This document shows positions 49,375-58,275 of a stretch of 64,000 bases of DNA, one piece after another. The notes beneath the pieces are model-generated. The model ran no database searches and was not told the DNA's origin. It saw only the letters and a program-made list of their open reading frames with translations. Source of the stretch: an uncultured bacterium (GTDB lineage Bacteria > Bacteroidota > Bacteroidia > Bacteroidales > Muribaculaceae); NCBI GenBank assembly GCA_905214735.1, contig CAJMNI010000002.1:1-64000 (forward strand). Direction: 5' to 3'. The position numbers and the translations under genes are program-made. Positions within the stretch are counted from its first letter, which is position 1, and each line of letters starts with the position of its first letter.

Positions 49375-49899
49375 TTATTCCCGGAATGAAGTCCATTTCA
49401 GGCCGGCGGCCGAAGTGTGAAGGTTGGCCATCTTTATGGTGGCCACGGCAGCCTCGGCCCCCTTGTTGCCGAGCTTTCCTCCGGCGCGGTCGAGCGCCTG
49501 CTCGAGCGAGTCGACGGTCAGCACGCCGAAAATCACCGGCGTGCGCCCCTCGGCATTGAGCCGCGCTGTCCCCTCCGACACTATCTGACAGACATAGTCG
49601 AAATGAGGAGTGTCGCCTCGGATCACGCAGCCGATCACAATCACCGCCTTGATATCGGGCATCGAGCGGAGCGCCATGCCGGCGGCATTGACCAGCTCCA
49701 CCGTGCCGGGCACTTCGGCCTGGAAGATGGCGCTGTCAGACACCCCTGCGCGCTTCAGCACGTCGACTGCCCCGTCGCGAAGCGCATGCGTCACGGCCGG
49801 ATTCCACTCCGCCGTGAAAATCGCGCACTTGAACTGCGAAGGCTCCACAATCTGCGGCACCTGCAGCTCCTCGCCGTTGGTATTCAGAACTGTTGACAT
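49375..49899 (-). CDS. ribH: 6,7-dimethyl-8-ribityllumazine synthase
   Basis: A 174-residue lumazine synthase (the usual length is 150-165). It condenses 5-amino-6-ribitylamino-uracil with dihydroxybutanone phosphate, the step before riboflavin. Motifs: CAIFTAEWNPAVTHALRDGAV (about 25-45), FQAEVPGTVELVNAAGMAL, VIVIGCVIRGDTPHFDYVCQ (catalytic His in TPHFDYV) and RTPVIFGVLTVDSLEQALDRAGG. In other bacteria these subunits assemble into capsids. A 7-bp hairpin TAGAGCA-GAA-TGCTCTA (49345-49361) follows the stop on the minus strand. Next upstream is slyD, 30 bp away; no other rib gene is adjacent. Confidence 0.95.
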   Translation of the reverse strand: MSTVLNTNGEELQVPQIVEPSQFKCAIFTAEWNPAVTHALRDGAVDVLKRAGVSDSAIFQAEVPGTVELVNAAGMALRSMPDIKAVIVIGCVIRGDTPHFDYVCQIVSEGTARLNAEGRTPVIFGVLTVDSLEQALDRAGGKLGNKGAEAAVATIKMANLHTSAAGLKWTSFRE

Positions 49900-49929
49900 A
49901 TTCAGCTTATTTTTAATGATATCCGGGAA

Positions 49930-50547
49930 TCAGCAGCCGCCGCAGCAGCCACCCTTAGAATCGCAACCGCCGCCGCAGCCGTCGCCGTCGCTGTCGCCGC
50001 AACCGCCGCCACAGCAACCGCCACAACCCGAAGTCGGATGGATCTCCTCCTCCGTGGCCTCGCGGACTTCCACGATTTGACCCTGATATCTCACTGTCTT
50101 CCCGGCGAAAGGATGGTTGAAATCCATCTTCACCTTGTCGCCGATTTCCAGCACTTTCCCCATCACGCGATAACCCTCGGCGGTCATCATCGGCACCATC
50201 GCGCCGACCTTGATCTCCTCGGCCATCTTGTCGCCGCGCATGAAAATCTCGCGGTCGAGTTCCAAGACATCCTCCGGATTATAGTCGCCGAAAGCGGCGG
50301 CCGGCGGAAGCTCCACCTCAAAACGATCCCCCTCGCCGAGGCCCTCCATGGTGGAAGCAAGGCCCGGGATGATCTCACGCGACGCACCGAACACCATCAC
50401 ATCGGGTTGCGAAAGAGGAGCCTCGAAGAGAAGCTCACCGTTCGACGCGTCAAAAACCTTATATGCAAACTGCACGAACTTGCCGGGCTGAACCGTCTGC
50501 CTCGACTTTTCGTCAATCTTTTCGTATTCTTCTGACAATACGCTCAT
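49930..50547 (-). CDS. slyD: SlyD-like FKBP peptidyl-prolyl isomerase with Cys-rich tail
   Basis: A 205-residue protein. FKBP domain part 1 is FVQFAYKVFDASNGELLFEA. The inserted-in-flap chaperone domain follows (MVFGASREIIPGLASTMEGL and the PPAAAFGDYNPEDVLELDRE segment), and then the typical VKMDFNHPFAGKTVRYQGQI. The last 32 residues are nearly all Gly, Cys, Asp and Ser with nine Cys (GCGGCC...GGCCGGC), a likely metal-binding tail that replaces the His-rich tail of E. coli SlyD. It folds Pro-containing proteins and may deliver nickel or another thiophilic metal. ribH lies 30 bp downstream on the same strand. Family sure; metal role inferred. Confidence 0.88.
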   Translation of the reverse strand: MSVLSEEYEKIDEKSRQTVQPGKFVQFAYKVFDASNGELLFEAPLSQPDVMVFGASREIIPGLASTMEGLGEGDRFEVELPPAAAFGDYNPEDVLELDREIFMRGDKMAEEIKVGAMVPMMTAEGYRVMGKVLEIGDKVKMDFNHPFAGKTVRYQGQIVEVREATEEEIHPTSGCGGCCGGGCGDSDGDGCGGGCDSKGGCCGGC

Positions 50548-50595
50548 TATTATCTAATATATTAGCGGGTTATTATTTTATTCTGCTTATTCTGT

Positions 50596-51777
50596 CTATT
50601 CTGCGGGAATGTCGTCGGGATCGATTTCCTCCTCAGATTCCGCGGGCGCGGCCTGAGCCGGGGCTGTCTGCGCCGGAGTCTCCGGAGCCGGTGCGGCCTC
50701 CTCCTCTTCAATCGCCTCGGCATCCTCAGGATGCTTCAGCACATACTGTTCCGACGGGACCACGATGTTGAAATAGAATCCCTTCACATCTTTCACCTTC
50801 CGCTTGTCGTCGGGATTCTTCTGCACGGTGAGGTAGTCATATCCCGGATCGATAAACTCGGCGCCGGTGGCTTCGTAGCCGAGGAGCTGCACCATGTCAT
50901 ATTCATGCATGGGATAGATCACATACCAGGCGTTGTCCTGATCCTCGCCGGTGCCGGTGCTCTTGATGGCGCCGAGCAGATGCTCCAGGCGGTATTCCCA
51001 GATCTTGGCGCGCATATCCTTGCGGCGTTCCTTGAGCACATGGATCAGAAACGACATCTGCCTCAGGTCGAAAGGATTGTCCTCGAGCGAGAGCTGGGCA
51101 TACTTGATGATAGTGTCGATCTCCTCGCGGGTGTGGGTGGCTTTCGAGCGGAGATCCTTGGTCTTCTCGGCATAAGGCGACATGCGGTAGGGGTCGAAAT
51201 CCTCCTGGAACATATAGCCGAGATAGAGATGGCGGAATTCGTCGTTGGTCATCGTGGTGTCGTTGACCTCATATTTCGCCTTGAGTTTCGGGAAGTAATA
51301 TTTGCTCTTGGGGTCGAGGGTGGAAGTGCGGATTTCATTGAGATCCGGCTTCACCACCTTGATCTTTCGGGGGTTCTCCCCTCCTCTCGGGGCGGGAGTC
51401 TCGGGGGTTTCGGCCAGCGAACGGCTTCCGGGAAGACGGGCCGGCTGCTGCTGTTCGACGGTGACCACGGTAGTCGAACCCGACACCGAGCCGCGAGAGC
51501 CGCTGCGGCGCCACGACCGTTTCTTCTTCGTCACCTTCGTCTTCTTGCCGCTTGATTTCTTCCTGCTTTTCTTGCTGCTTTTCCGGCTGCTTTTCTTGCG
51601 CGATTTCGACCGCGACGAGGAAGAGGCGGCGACGACCGGCGGCTCGGCAGCCACGGCATATTCCGCCGGAATGCCAAGCGAGAAAGCGGCCACGACAGCC
51701 AAGGTAATGGCGCGAATCCGCCAGCGCCTGATGTTTTTAATTATATTTTCAGCTATACTTTCTATTGACGACATCAT
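50596..51777 (-). CDS. DUF4919-like exported protein with Ser/Lys-rich N-terminal region
   Basis: A 393-residue protein. An internal signal-like segment (about 22-45, AITLAVVAAFSLGIPAEYAVAAE) follows a charged N terminus, so one of several Met codons may be the real start. Residues about 50-95 are Ser/Lys/Arg-rich (SRSKSRKKSSRKSSKKSRKK), then a Pro-rich linker. From about 165 comes the DUF4919 pattern (YYFPKLKAKYEVNDTTMTND, then RHLYLGYMFQEDFDPY, and MHEYDMVQLLGYEATG). The C terminus is acidic and Ala/Pro-rich. DUF4919 proteins are Bacteroidetes-specific and of unknown function. It lies 18 bp after the small membrane protein gene on the same strand and 48 bp before slyD. Confidence 0.7.
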   Translation of the reverse strand: MMSSIESIAENIIKNIRRWRIRAITLAVVAAFSLGIPAEYAVAAEPPVVAASSSSRSKSRKKSSRKSSKKSRKKSSGKKTKVTKKKRSWRRSGSRGSVSGSTTVVTVEQQQPARLPGSRSLAETPETPAPRGGENPRKIKVVKPDLNEIRTSTLDPKSKYYFPKLKAKYEVNDTTMTNDEFRHLYLGYMFQEDFDPYRMSPYAEKTKDLRSKATHTREEIDTIIKYAQLSLEDNPFDLRQMSFLIHVLKERRKDMRAKIWEYRLEHLLGAIKSTGTGEDQDNAWYVIYPMHEYDMVQLLGYEATGAEFIDPGYDYLTVQKNPDDKRKVKDVKGFYFNIVVPSEQYVLKHPEDAEAIEEEEAAPAPETPAQTAPAQAAPAESEEEIDPDDIPAE

Positions 51778-51795
51778 TATTTGCGAGGTTTTAAA

Positions 51796-52323
51796 TTACT
51801 GCCCGCTGACAGCTATCACCAGCACCAGAGCGACGCCGAGCTGCATCACCGTGACAGCAGTCGGGAAACCCTTAGCCAGCAGATAGGGGAAGAACCGGCC
51901 CGAGCCGATAGCCACGGGTTGCCCGTCGGGAGTGCGCGAATAGAGCAGGAATCCGAAGAAGATGCCTGCCAGGGTGGCGAGGATCATCACCGCGTAGAGA
52001 AGGCTCAGCGTCGAGATGAAGGTGAAGCCGAGAAGTCCCACCGCCATACCGACCACGCCGCCGACGATGATATACCCCATTCCCCGGGTCTGGCTCACCA
52101 CTGCGGCAGGCTGCAGATAAGTGGCGAACATCACCACCAGCGTCATGCAGAGCCAGCCGATAAGGATGGTGTTGTTGATATATTCGGCGGCGGGGAAGCC
52201 GGCGAAGCTCAGCGAGAGGAGTGCCAGATAGGAAAGGGCGGGGCCGAGAGCCGGACGCCCGGCGAGCGCGATGAGCGAGACCGCCCAAAGCACGCAGCTC
52301 AATATGATAAGAAACAGAGTCAT
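51796..52323 (-). CDS. Small polytopic membrane protein of unknown function
   Basis: A 175-residue protein with about five or six hydrophobic segments (about 2-22, 28-45, 52-70, 80-100, 105-128, 155-174). Starts MTLFLIILSCVLWAVSLIAL. There is a charged cytoplasmic-looking loop after the fifth (LLYSRTPDGQPVAIGSGRFF). No transporter or enzyme motif is visible and I do not recognise the family. It lies 131 bp after the 7TM-HD gene and 18 bp before the DUF4919 gene on the same strand, so it may share their transcript. Confidence 0.7.
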   Translation of the reverse strand: MTLFLIILSCVLWAVSLIALAGRPALGPALSYLALLSLSFAGFPAAEYINNTILIGWLCMTLVVMFATYLQPAAVVSQTRGMGYIIVGGVVGMAVGLLGFTFISTLSLLYAVMILATLAGIFFGFLLYSRTPDGQPVAIGSGRFFPYLLAKGFPTAVTVMQLGVALVLVIAVSGQ

Positions 52324-52454
52324 CGGGTCATATAATTAGAGGCGGAAAAGCGCCAATAGTTTAACGGCGCCTCCGCAGAGGTTACAATCATGGCGGGGGC
52401 GGAGGCGCCGGCGGCATCTCCTCCCCTACTGATTAAACGCTTCAGGAAGAATTT

Positions 52455-54617
52455 TTATTTGCCGGCGGCCGATTTTGCCTCGGAGCCGGCGGCCGGAGTG
52501 GCTTCGGAAGCAGCCTTTCCGGAGGCAGGAGCAGCCTCGTCGGAATGCGGGGCGCCTTCGTGGCGGTTGAGCTCCGGATAGGCTATGCGGGCATGATAGA
52601 TCGTGGCCAGACGCTTCTTGAACGTATCCTTTATCTCCTGGATGTCGCGGAAACTGATCGGCGACTCGTTGTAGAGTCCGTCGGCCTGCTGGGTGTCGAT
52701 TATCTTGTCGACAAGGGCGTTGATCGACTCCGACGAATACTCCTTGAGGCTGCGGGAGGCCGCCTCCACGGCGTCGGCCATCATGAGAATGGCCGTCTCG
52801 CGGGTCTGCGGGTTGGGACCGGGATAAGTGAAGCGGCTCTTGTCGACCGGCCGGTCGGGATTCTCGTTGACCGCCGTGTTGTAGAAATAGCGCGTCACGC
52901 TCTTGCCGTGATGCTGCGCGATGAAGTTCTTCACCTCCGCCGGGAGTTTAGACTTTCCGGCCAAGGCGAGTCCGGCTGTGACATGGGAGATGATCTTCTG
53001 GGCAGAAGTCTCCGGCTTCAGGCCGGCGTGGGGGTTGACTCCATGCTGGTTTTCAGTGAAGAATATCGGGCTTTCAAGCTTTCCTATGTCATGATAGAGG
53101 GCGCCGGTGCGCACAAGCTGGGTGTTGGCGCCGATGGCGCGGGCCGCCTCAGCGGCGAGCATCGACACCTGCATCGAATGCTGGAAAGTGCCCGGAGCCT
53201 CCTCGGCGAGCCGGCGGAGCAGCGGATTGTTGATGTCAGAGAGTTCCACGAGCGTCACCGTCGAGGTGAAACCGAAGAGCTTCTCCACCACGAGAATAAG
53301 GATATAGACGAAGGAGAGGAGCACGCCGTTGACCGCGAAAGCGCCGATCACGCGCCATTCGAACTGGCCGAGGTTGCCGTCGGTGAGAAGGCGGATTGTG
53401 AAATAGGCCAGGCAGTAGGTGACGAAAGTGATCAGGGCCGTGCGCAGCAGCTGCGAGCGCTGGCTGAGCTGATGGATGCTGAAGGCCGCGGTCATTCCCG
53501 CCGTGACCTCCAGGAAGATGAACTGGAAGGGATAGACGGCCACCACCGCGGCGAGCATCACCGTGACGAGCAGCGAGAAAATCGCCGTTCGCGAGTCGAA
53601 GAAGACAAGGATCACCACAGGCACCGCCGCGAAGGGAACGTAATAGATGCCGTTGCGGAAATATTCGAACATCAACACCGAGAAAATCACGAACGCCGTG
53701 ATGAATATCATCAGGAAAGTCATCTTCTTCACCGAGTTGAAGAAGACCGGACGGAAAATTCCGAGGAAGAGATAGAGGCCGCTGAAGCACATCAGGATAT
53801 AGAGCACCTGGCCGACGAGGAAATAGCTGTCAGACTTCTCCTGGCTGCGGTTCTTGTCGAGCATCGTCATGTAGGTGTTGAGGTTGGTAAACACCTGAGG
53901 GGTGACGATTTCGCCCCGGTCGACTATGCGCTGTCCGGCCTTAATGACACCGAGGGCGGCGTTGATCATCAGATATTCCTGGGCGAGGAATTTGGTGTTG
54001 GCGGCAGTGTCGACCTCCACGTTCGGCTGGAGCACGGCATTGAGTGCGCGGGCCACTTTCTCCCGTTTTCCCGGGGGGGCGGGCTGGGTGAACGTCTCGG
54101 AATAGACCGAATCGATGAAATGGAAGGCCATCGCCGGCGACATCATCTGCGAGGCGTCGATGGTCTCCACCATGCCGGCGCCGTTGTCGACACCGGCCAC
54201 GCGGAGCTCCTCCTTCCCCGACTTCTTCATCTTGGCATAGACTTCGGAATGAACCACACCGTTGGCGAGCACGCCGTGGAGCAGGCTTTCGAGCAGCCGG
54301 GCCTCCTGCGGGGAGACGTCGGCGGCAATGCCCCGGGCGAAGCGCTCCTCGCTGACGCGGGTCGATTCGGCGTCGCGTTTCACGATCGGCACGAAAGTGC
54401 GGTCGATGCTGTCGCGCATCACTCTGACAGAGGCCGAATCGCGCAGAATCGGCATGTCGAATTCCGCCGTCAGCAGCGGATAGCGCCAGGGCTGGTTGAG
54501 CTCGTAGCTATACGACTGATGGTCCGACCCCGGAAGCAGAAGCATTATCAGCACCGTGGCCCCGATGATGAGGGAGAGGCGGAGCAGCCGGTCTTTTACT
54601 TTCGATTTTATCTTCAT
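52455..54617 (-). CDS. 7TM-HD family phosphodiesterase (PgpH-type, probable c-di-AMP hydrolase)
   Basis: A 720-residue membrane protein. TM1 (about 12-32) is followed by a periplasmic 7TMR-HDED-like region (about 35-265) and seven TMs (about 282-465; for example FSGLYLFLGIFRPVFFNSVK, ILMFEYFRNGIYYVPFAAVP). The HDIG domain follows at about 480-690, with HSMQVSMLAAEAARAIGANT, LYHDIGKLESPIFF, the second HD His in ISHVTAGLALA, IAQHHGKS and MMADAVEAAS. PgpH of Listeria hydrolyses c-di-AMP and is inhibited by (p)ppGpp. The start ATG 54617 is chosen since the 20 extra residues from 54677 lie over the rel 3' end. It follows rel by 31 bp. Ends Ala/Lys/Ser-rich. Confidence 0.88.
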   Translation of the reverse strand: MKIKSKVKDRLLRLSLIIGATVLIMLLLPGSDHQSYSYELNQPWRYPLLTAEFDMPILRDSASVRVMRDSIDRTFVPIVKRDAESTRVSEERFARGIAADVSPQEARLLESLLHGVLANGVVHSEVYAKMKKSGKEELRVAGVDNGAGMVETIDASQMMSPAMAFHFIDSVYSETFTQPAPPGKREKVARALNAVLQPNVEVDTAANTKFLAQEYLMINAALGVIKAGQRIVDRGEIVTPQVFTNLNTYMTMLDKNRSQEKSDSYFLVGQVLYILMCFSGLYLFLGIFRPVFFNSVKKMTFLMIFITAFVIFSVLMFEYFRNGIYYVPFAAVPVVILVFFDSRTAIFSLLVTVMLAAVVAVYPFQFIFLEVTAGMTAAFSIHQLSQRSQLLRTALITFVTYCLAYFTIRLLTDGNLGQFEWRVIGAFAVNGVLLSFVYILILVVEKLFGFTSTVTLVELSDINNPLLRRLAEEAPGTFQHSMQVSMLAAEAARAIGANTQLVRTGALYHDIGKLESPIFFTENQHGVNPHAGLKPETSAQKIISHVTAGLALAGKSKLPAEVKNFIAQHHGKSVTRYFYNTAVNENPDRPVDKSRFTYPGPNPQTRETAILMMADAVEAASRSLKEYSSESINALVDKIIDTQQADGLYNESPISFRDIQEIKDTFKKRLATIYHARIAYPELNRHEGAPHSDEAAPASGKAASEATPAAGSEAKSAAGK

Positions 54618-54648
54618 TCTCTTGAAATCTTGCTCTTGAAATCTTGGG

Positions 54649-56919
54649 TTATGATACTCTCCTGGCCGTGCGGACACCCTTGATTTCGAGCAGGGCGCGG
54701 CAAATAGCGTCGAGAGTCTGCGTGGAGTCGACCTGCACCGTGAGCCGGCAGGTGAAGACCTCGTCGGTTGCCTCGATGTTGAGGCCGCGCAGATTGATGC
54801 CGAGGCGCAGCGAGAGAGTGCCGGCGATCTCCTCGAGCACTCCGGGGCGGTCGATACCCTCCACGGCGATCGTGGCCATGAACTTGTCGGCGAGCTCTCC
54901 CCAGACGGTCTGCACGAGCCTCTCGCCGAAACTGCTCTTCAGGCGCATCGCCTTCGGGCAGCTCACCTTGTGGACCACCACCTCCTCGTCGTCGTTGACG
55001 AAACCGAGCACGTCGTCGCCAGGCACGGGAGTGCAGCAGAGATCGAGCAGATAATTGGGACGCTCGCCGTCGGGATGGAGCACATAGACCTCCTTGCGGT
55101 TGATCTTCGGCTTCGCGGGAGTTTCCGGAGCGTCGGTCGAATCAGCGCCCTCTCCGGCGGCCTCCTCTTCCTTCTGCGGCTTGCGCGAGGCGAAGGGATT
55201 GCGGAGCACGCGGCTGAGCACCGACCGGCGGGTATTGTCGAGCTCCTTGAGCTGCTTGGGAGTAAGCTCCACCGAGTCTTGCGCCAGGCGGATATAGAGT
55301 TCCTCCTCGGTCGGGATGTTGTAATTATTGAGAATCGCCTTCATCACCGCGGGGCGCATCCTGACATGCTCGCGCTCTATGAGCTCGCGGAACATCTCCT
55401 TGCCGCGGGCCACGAGGGCGCGGCGCTCACGGCGCAACGAGTTGCAGACGCAGCTCTGCGCTTTGGCAGTGTGACAATATTGCATCCATTCCTGGCGGGG
55501 AGTCTGGCTCTCGGAGGTGATGATCTCCACCTGGTCGCCCGAGTCGAGCACGTGGGAGAGCGGCACGAGCCGGTGGTTGATCTTCCCGGCGATGCTGTGC
55601 TGCCCGAGCTTGGTGTGGATGTTGTAGGCCAGGTCGAGAACCGTCGCTCCCGCCGGCAGGGTGATCAGGTCCCCCTTCGGAGTGAAGACATAGATCTCCG
55701 CCGAATAGAGGTTGAGCTTTATGGTGTCGAGGAAGTCTATGGCGTTGGGCTCCGGGTTGGCCAGGATGTCTTTGATGGTGTTCATCCATTTGTCGAGCTC
55801 GGTGTCGTCGTCGTAGACGCCCTCCTTGTATTTCCAGTGGGCCGCATAGCCGAGTTCGGCCACGATGTCCATCTTGCGGGAGCGGATCTGGACCTCGATC
55901 CATTTGCCGTCGGGACCCATCACCGTGAGATGCAGGGCGCGGTAGCCGTTGCTCTTCGGGGTGCTCGTCCAGTCGCGCAGCCGGTCGGGGTGCACGCGGT
56001 GGCCGTCGGTGAAGAAGGTATATATCTCCCAGCAGCGGATGCGCTCCTTCTCGTCGTCGTCGTTCTCGAAGATCACCCGCAGGGCGTAGACGTCGTAGAT
56101 CTCCTCGAAAGGCACCTTCTTGGTCTCCATCTTCTTATAGATGGAATAGGCGCTCTTCACGCGGGCCTTTATCTCATATTTGAAACCGGCGGCGTCGAGC
56201 TTCTCGCGGATCGGGGCCACGAACTCCTCGACGATCTTCTTGCGCTCCTCGGCGCTCTCGCTCACCTTCGCCATGATCTCGGCATATTTCGCCGGATGCT
56301 CATATTTGAAGGCGAGGTCTTCGAGCTCGTTCTTTATCTTGTTGAGGCCGAGCCGATGGGCGAGCGGGGCGTAGACATAGAGGGTCTCGCCGGCGATCTT
56401 GAACTGCTTTTCGGGGCGCATCGAGCCGAGGGTGCGCATGTTGTGAAGGCGGTCGGCCATCTTGATGAGCACCACGCGGATATCGGTCGACATCGAGAGG
56501 AGCAGCTTGCGGAAATTCTCCGCCTGCAGCGAGGCGCGGTCGCCGAATATTCCGCCGGAGATCTTCGTGAGACCCTCCACGATCGAGGCTATCTTCGGAC
56601 CGAAATTGTATTCTATGTCCTCGCGGGTGAACTCGGTGTCTTCGATCACGTCGTGGAGCAGGGCGGCGCATATCGAGGTGCTCCCCAGCCCGAACTCCGT
56701 GATCACGATCTTCGCCACCGCCACAGGATGCAGGATATAAGGCTCGCCGCTGCGGCGGCGCACCCCCCTGTGGGCATTCTTCGCAAACATATAGGCGCGC
56801 TCGATGATCTCCACCTTCTTGCGGTGATTGCTCGCAAGATAGGCGTCGAGAACTTCCCGGAAGGCGGCGTCGACCATCCGGTCTTCTTCTTCGGCAGGCA
56901 TGGGACGAAATTCGGTCAT
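54649..56919 (-). CDS. Bifunctional (p)ppGpp synthetase/hydrolase, Rel/SpoT
   Basis: A 756-residue long RSH protein. HD hydrolase domain about 40-200: H50 (KNAHRG), H64 (YILHPVAVA) and H89-D90 (LLHDVIEDT), with all key residues in place. The synthetase domain is at about 255-365 (KKVPFEEIYDVYALRVIF; PKSNGYRALHLTVMGPDGKW, which includes the G-loop). TGS domain about 410-470 (YVFTPKGDLITLPAGATVLD). Long helical and zinc-finger-like section about 480-660 (DLCCTPVPGDDVLGF). ACT domain about 680-756 (ATIAVEGIDRPGVLEEIAGTL). It makes and degrades the stringent-response alarmone. A TAACTTTG box ends 4 nt before ATG, implying a leaderless mRNA. The 7TM-HD gene lies downstream in the same operon. Confidence 0.93.
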   Translation of the reverse strand: MTEFRPMPAEEEDRMVDAAFREVLDAYLASNHRKKVEIIERAYMFAKNAHRGVRRRSGEPYILHPVAVAKIVITEFGLGSTSICAALLHDVIEDTEFTREDIEYNFGPKIASIVEGLTKISGGIFGDRASLQAENFRKLLLSMSTDIRVVLIKMADRLHNMRTLGSMRPEKQFKIAGETLYVYAPLAHRLGLNKIKNELEDLAFKYEHPAKYAEIMAKVSESAEERKKIVEEFVAPIREKLDAAGFKYEIKARVKSAYSIYKKMETKKVPFEEIYDVYALRVIFENDDDEKERIRCWEIYTFFTDGHRVHPDRLRDWTSTPKSNGYRALHLTVMGPDGKWIEVQIRSRKMDIVAELGYAAHWKYKEGVYDDDTELDKWMNTIKDILANPEPNAIDFLDTIKLNLYSAEIYVFTPKGDLITLPAGATVLDLAYNIHTKLGQHSIAGKINHRLVPLSHVLDSGDQVEIITSESQTPRQEWMQYCHTAKAQSCVCNSLRRERRALVARGKEMFRELIEREHVRMRPAVMKAILNNYNIPTEEELYIRLAQDSVELTPKQLKELDNTRRSVLSRVLRNPFASRKPQKEEEAAGEGADSTDAPETPAKPKINRKEVYVLHPDGERPNYLLDLCCTPVPGDDVLGFVNDDEEVVVHKVSCPKAMRLKSSFGERLVQTVWGELADKFMATIAVEGIDRPGVLEEIAGTLSLRLGINLRGLNIEATDEVFTCRLTVQVDSTQTLDAICRALLEIKGVRTARRVS

Positions 56920-56923
56920 GTTA

Positions 56924-56931
56924 CAAAGTTA
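56924..56931 (-). promoter_or_regulatory. -7 box of a probable leaderless promoter for rel
   Basis: Minus-strand TAACTTTG (plus-strand CAAAGTTA, 56924-56931), followed by 4 nt (56920-56923) and the rel ATG (56917-56919). A consensus -33 TTTG is not present 20 bp upstream; that region is A/T-rich. Confidence 0.6.
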
Positions 56932-57033
56932 ACAAACAGGATTGAATAAAAAAAATAAAAAACCGGGCATCTCGCGACGACCGGAGCTTTTACTAAAATA
57001 GTAACAGTGTCTTTATTGCCGTTATAGCGGGCT

Positions 57034-58197
57034 TTAGCCCTCTTTTCCGGCTTCGGAGAGGGGACGGAGGGAGTCGACGATCAGTTCGGCGGCATATTCG
57101 GCGGCGACATACGTGCCGAGGCGGCGCTGCATGTTGCGGTAGCCCTGGATCTGCCAGTCGCGGCGGGGCGAGGCCTGCAGCAGCGGCGAGAGCTCGCGCG
57201 AGATGGAATCGACCGTGCATTTATGCACGAGCAATTCAGGCACCACCGAGTTGCCGACGATCAGATTCGGGAGCGAGACATATTTCACCTTCAGAAGCTT
57301 CTCCATTATATGATAAGAGAGAGCCATGCCGTTGGCGCGGTAGACCACCACCTGGGGAGTGCCGATAAGCGCCGTCTCGAGCGTGGCGGTGCCCGAAGTG
57401 ACGATGGCGGCCTGCGAATATTTCAACAGCGTCGGCGTGCAGCCGAAGGCCACCTTCAGCCCCGGATCCTGCGCAACCTCGCGGTAGAACTTCTCCGACA
57501 CGGCCGGAGCCGCCCCGACCACATACTGGAAATCGGGATAGCGCTTCGCCGCCTCGATCATCAGCGGAAGGTTGTTGCGGATCTCGCCGCGGCGCGAACC
57601 GGGAAGAAGCGCGATGATCGGACGGTCGTCGTCGAGTCCCTGACGCTCCATGAAATGCTTCTTCGGCGGAAGATGGCCCATATATCCGGCCACCTCCTGC
57701 ACCGACGGATTCCCGACATAAGTCACGTCGTAGCCATGTTTCTTATAGAACTGCACCTCGAAAGGAAGGATCGAATACATCCGGGTGACAGTCTTCTTGA
57801 TCTTGCGCACCCTGTATTCCTTCCAGGCCCATACCTTCGGGGAGATGAAATAGTGGACCGGTATGCCGAGCTTGTGGGCATATCCGGCCATCGCCAGGTT
57901 GAATCCGGGATAATCGACGAGCACGAGGGCATCGGGCCGGTATTCGCGAAGGAGCTTCTTGGCCTGCTTCATGTTCGACCAGAGGGTCGGAAGCTTGCGG
58001 AGAACCTCGCTGAAACCCATCACGTTCATCTTGTCGTAATGAAGATCAGGCTCGCGGTTCGCCTCGCGCGCCATCAGGTCGCCTCCGAAAAAACGGAATT
58101 CAGCCTCGGGATCGAAGCCTTTTATATATTTTATCAATTGGGAAGCATGGAGATCGCCCGACGCCTCCCCGGCTATCAATACATATTTCATACGCAT
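57034..58197 (-). CDS. lpxB: Lipid-A-disaccharide synthase
   Basis: A 387-residue glycosyltransferase joining UDP-2,3-diacylglucosamine to lipid X at the inner membrane in lipid A synthesis. It starts MRMKYVLIAGEASGDLHASQ, the family signature, then FRFFGGDLMARE, MNVMGFSEVLRKL, VLVDYPGFNLAMAGYAHKLG and VHYFISPKVWAWKEYRV (about 118-134). Further signatures are SILPFEVQFYKKHGYDVTYVGNP, ALLPGSRRGEIRNNLP and VTSGTATLETALIGTPQVVVYR. Two starts are possible (58197, 58191). It is divergent from the beta-helix lipoprotein. Other lpx genes are not in the window. Confidence 0.93.
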   Translation of the reverse strand: MRMKYVLIAGEASGDLHASQLIKYIKGFDPEAEFRFFGGDLMAREANREPDLHYDKMNVMGFSEVLRKLPTLWSNMKQAKKLLREYRPDALVLVDYPGFNLAMAGYAHKLGIPVHYFISPKVWAWKEYRVRKIKKTVTRMYSILPFEVQFYKKHGYDVTYVGNPSVQEVAGYMGHLPPKKHFMERQGLDDDRPIIALLPGSRRGEIRNNLPLMIEAAKRYPDFQYVVGAAPAVSEKFYREVAQDPGLKVAFGCTPTLLKYSQAAIVTSGTATLETALIGTPQVVVYRANGMALSYHIMEKLLKVKYVSLPNLIVGNSVVPELLVHKCTVDSISRELSPLLQASPRRDWQIQGYRNMQRRLGTYVAAEYAAELIVDSLRPLSEAGKEG

Positions 58198-58275
58198 CTC
58201 AGACGCAAACCCGAAGGCCCGGATTTACGTTCTATCGGATAAAATAATTCCATTGAAGCTCACGTTGTTCAAGAT

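Noticed and set aside
52545..54683. 712-codon plus-strand ORF antisense to the 7TM-HD gene
   Set aside because: Its His/Arg/Glu/Val-rich composition is typical of GC-rich antisense shadows. The minus-strand frame has clear HD motifs and TM segments.
54970..56949. 659-codon plus-strand ORF antisense to rel
   Set aside because: Shadow of a conserved RSH protein; no start signals or family features.
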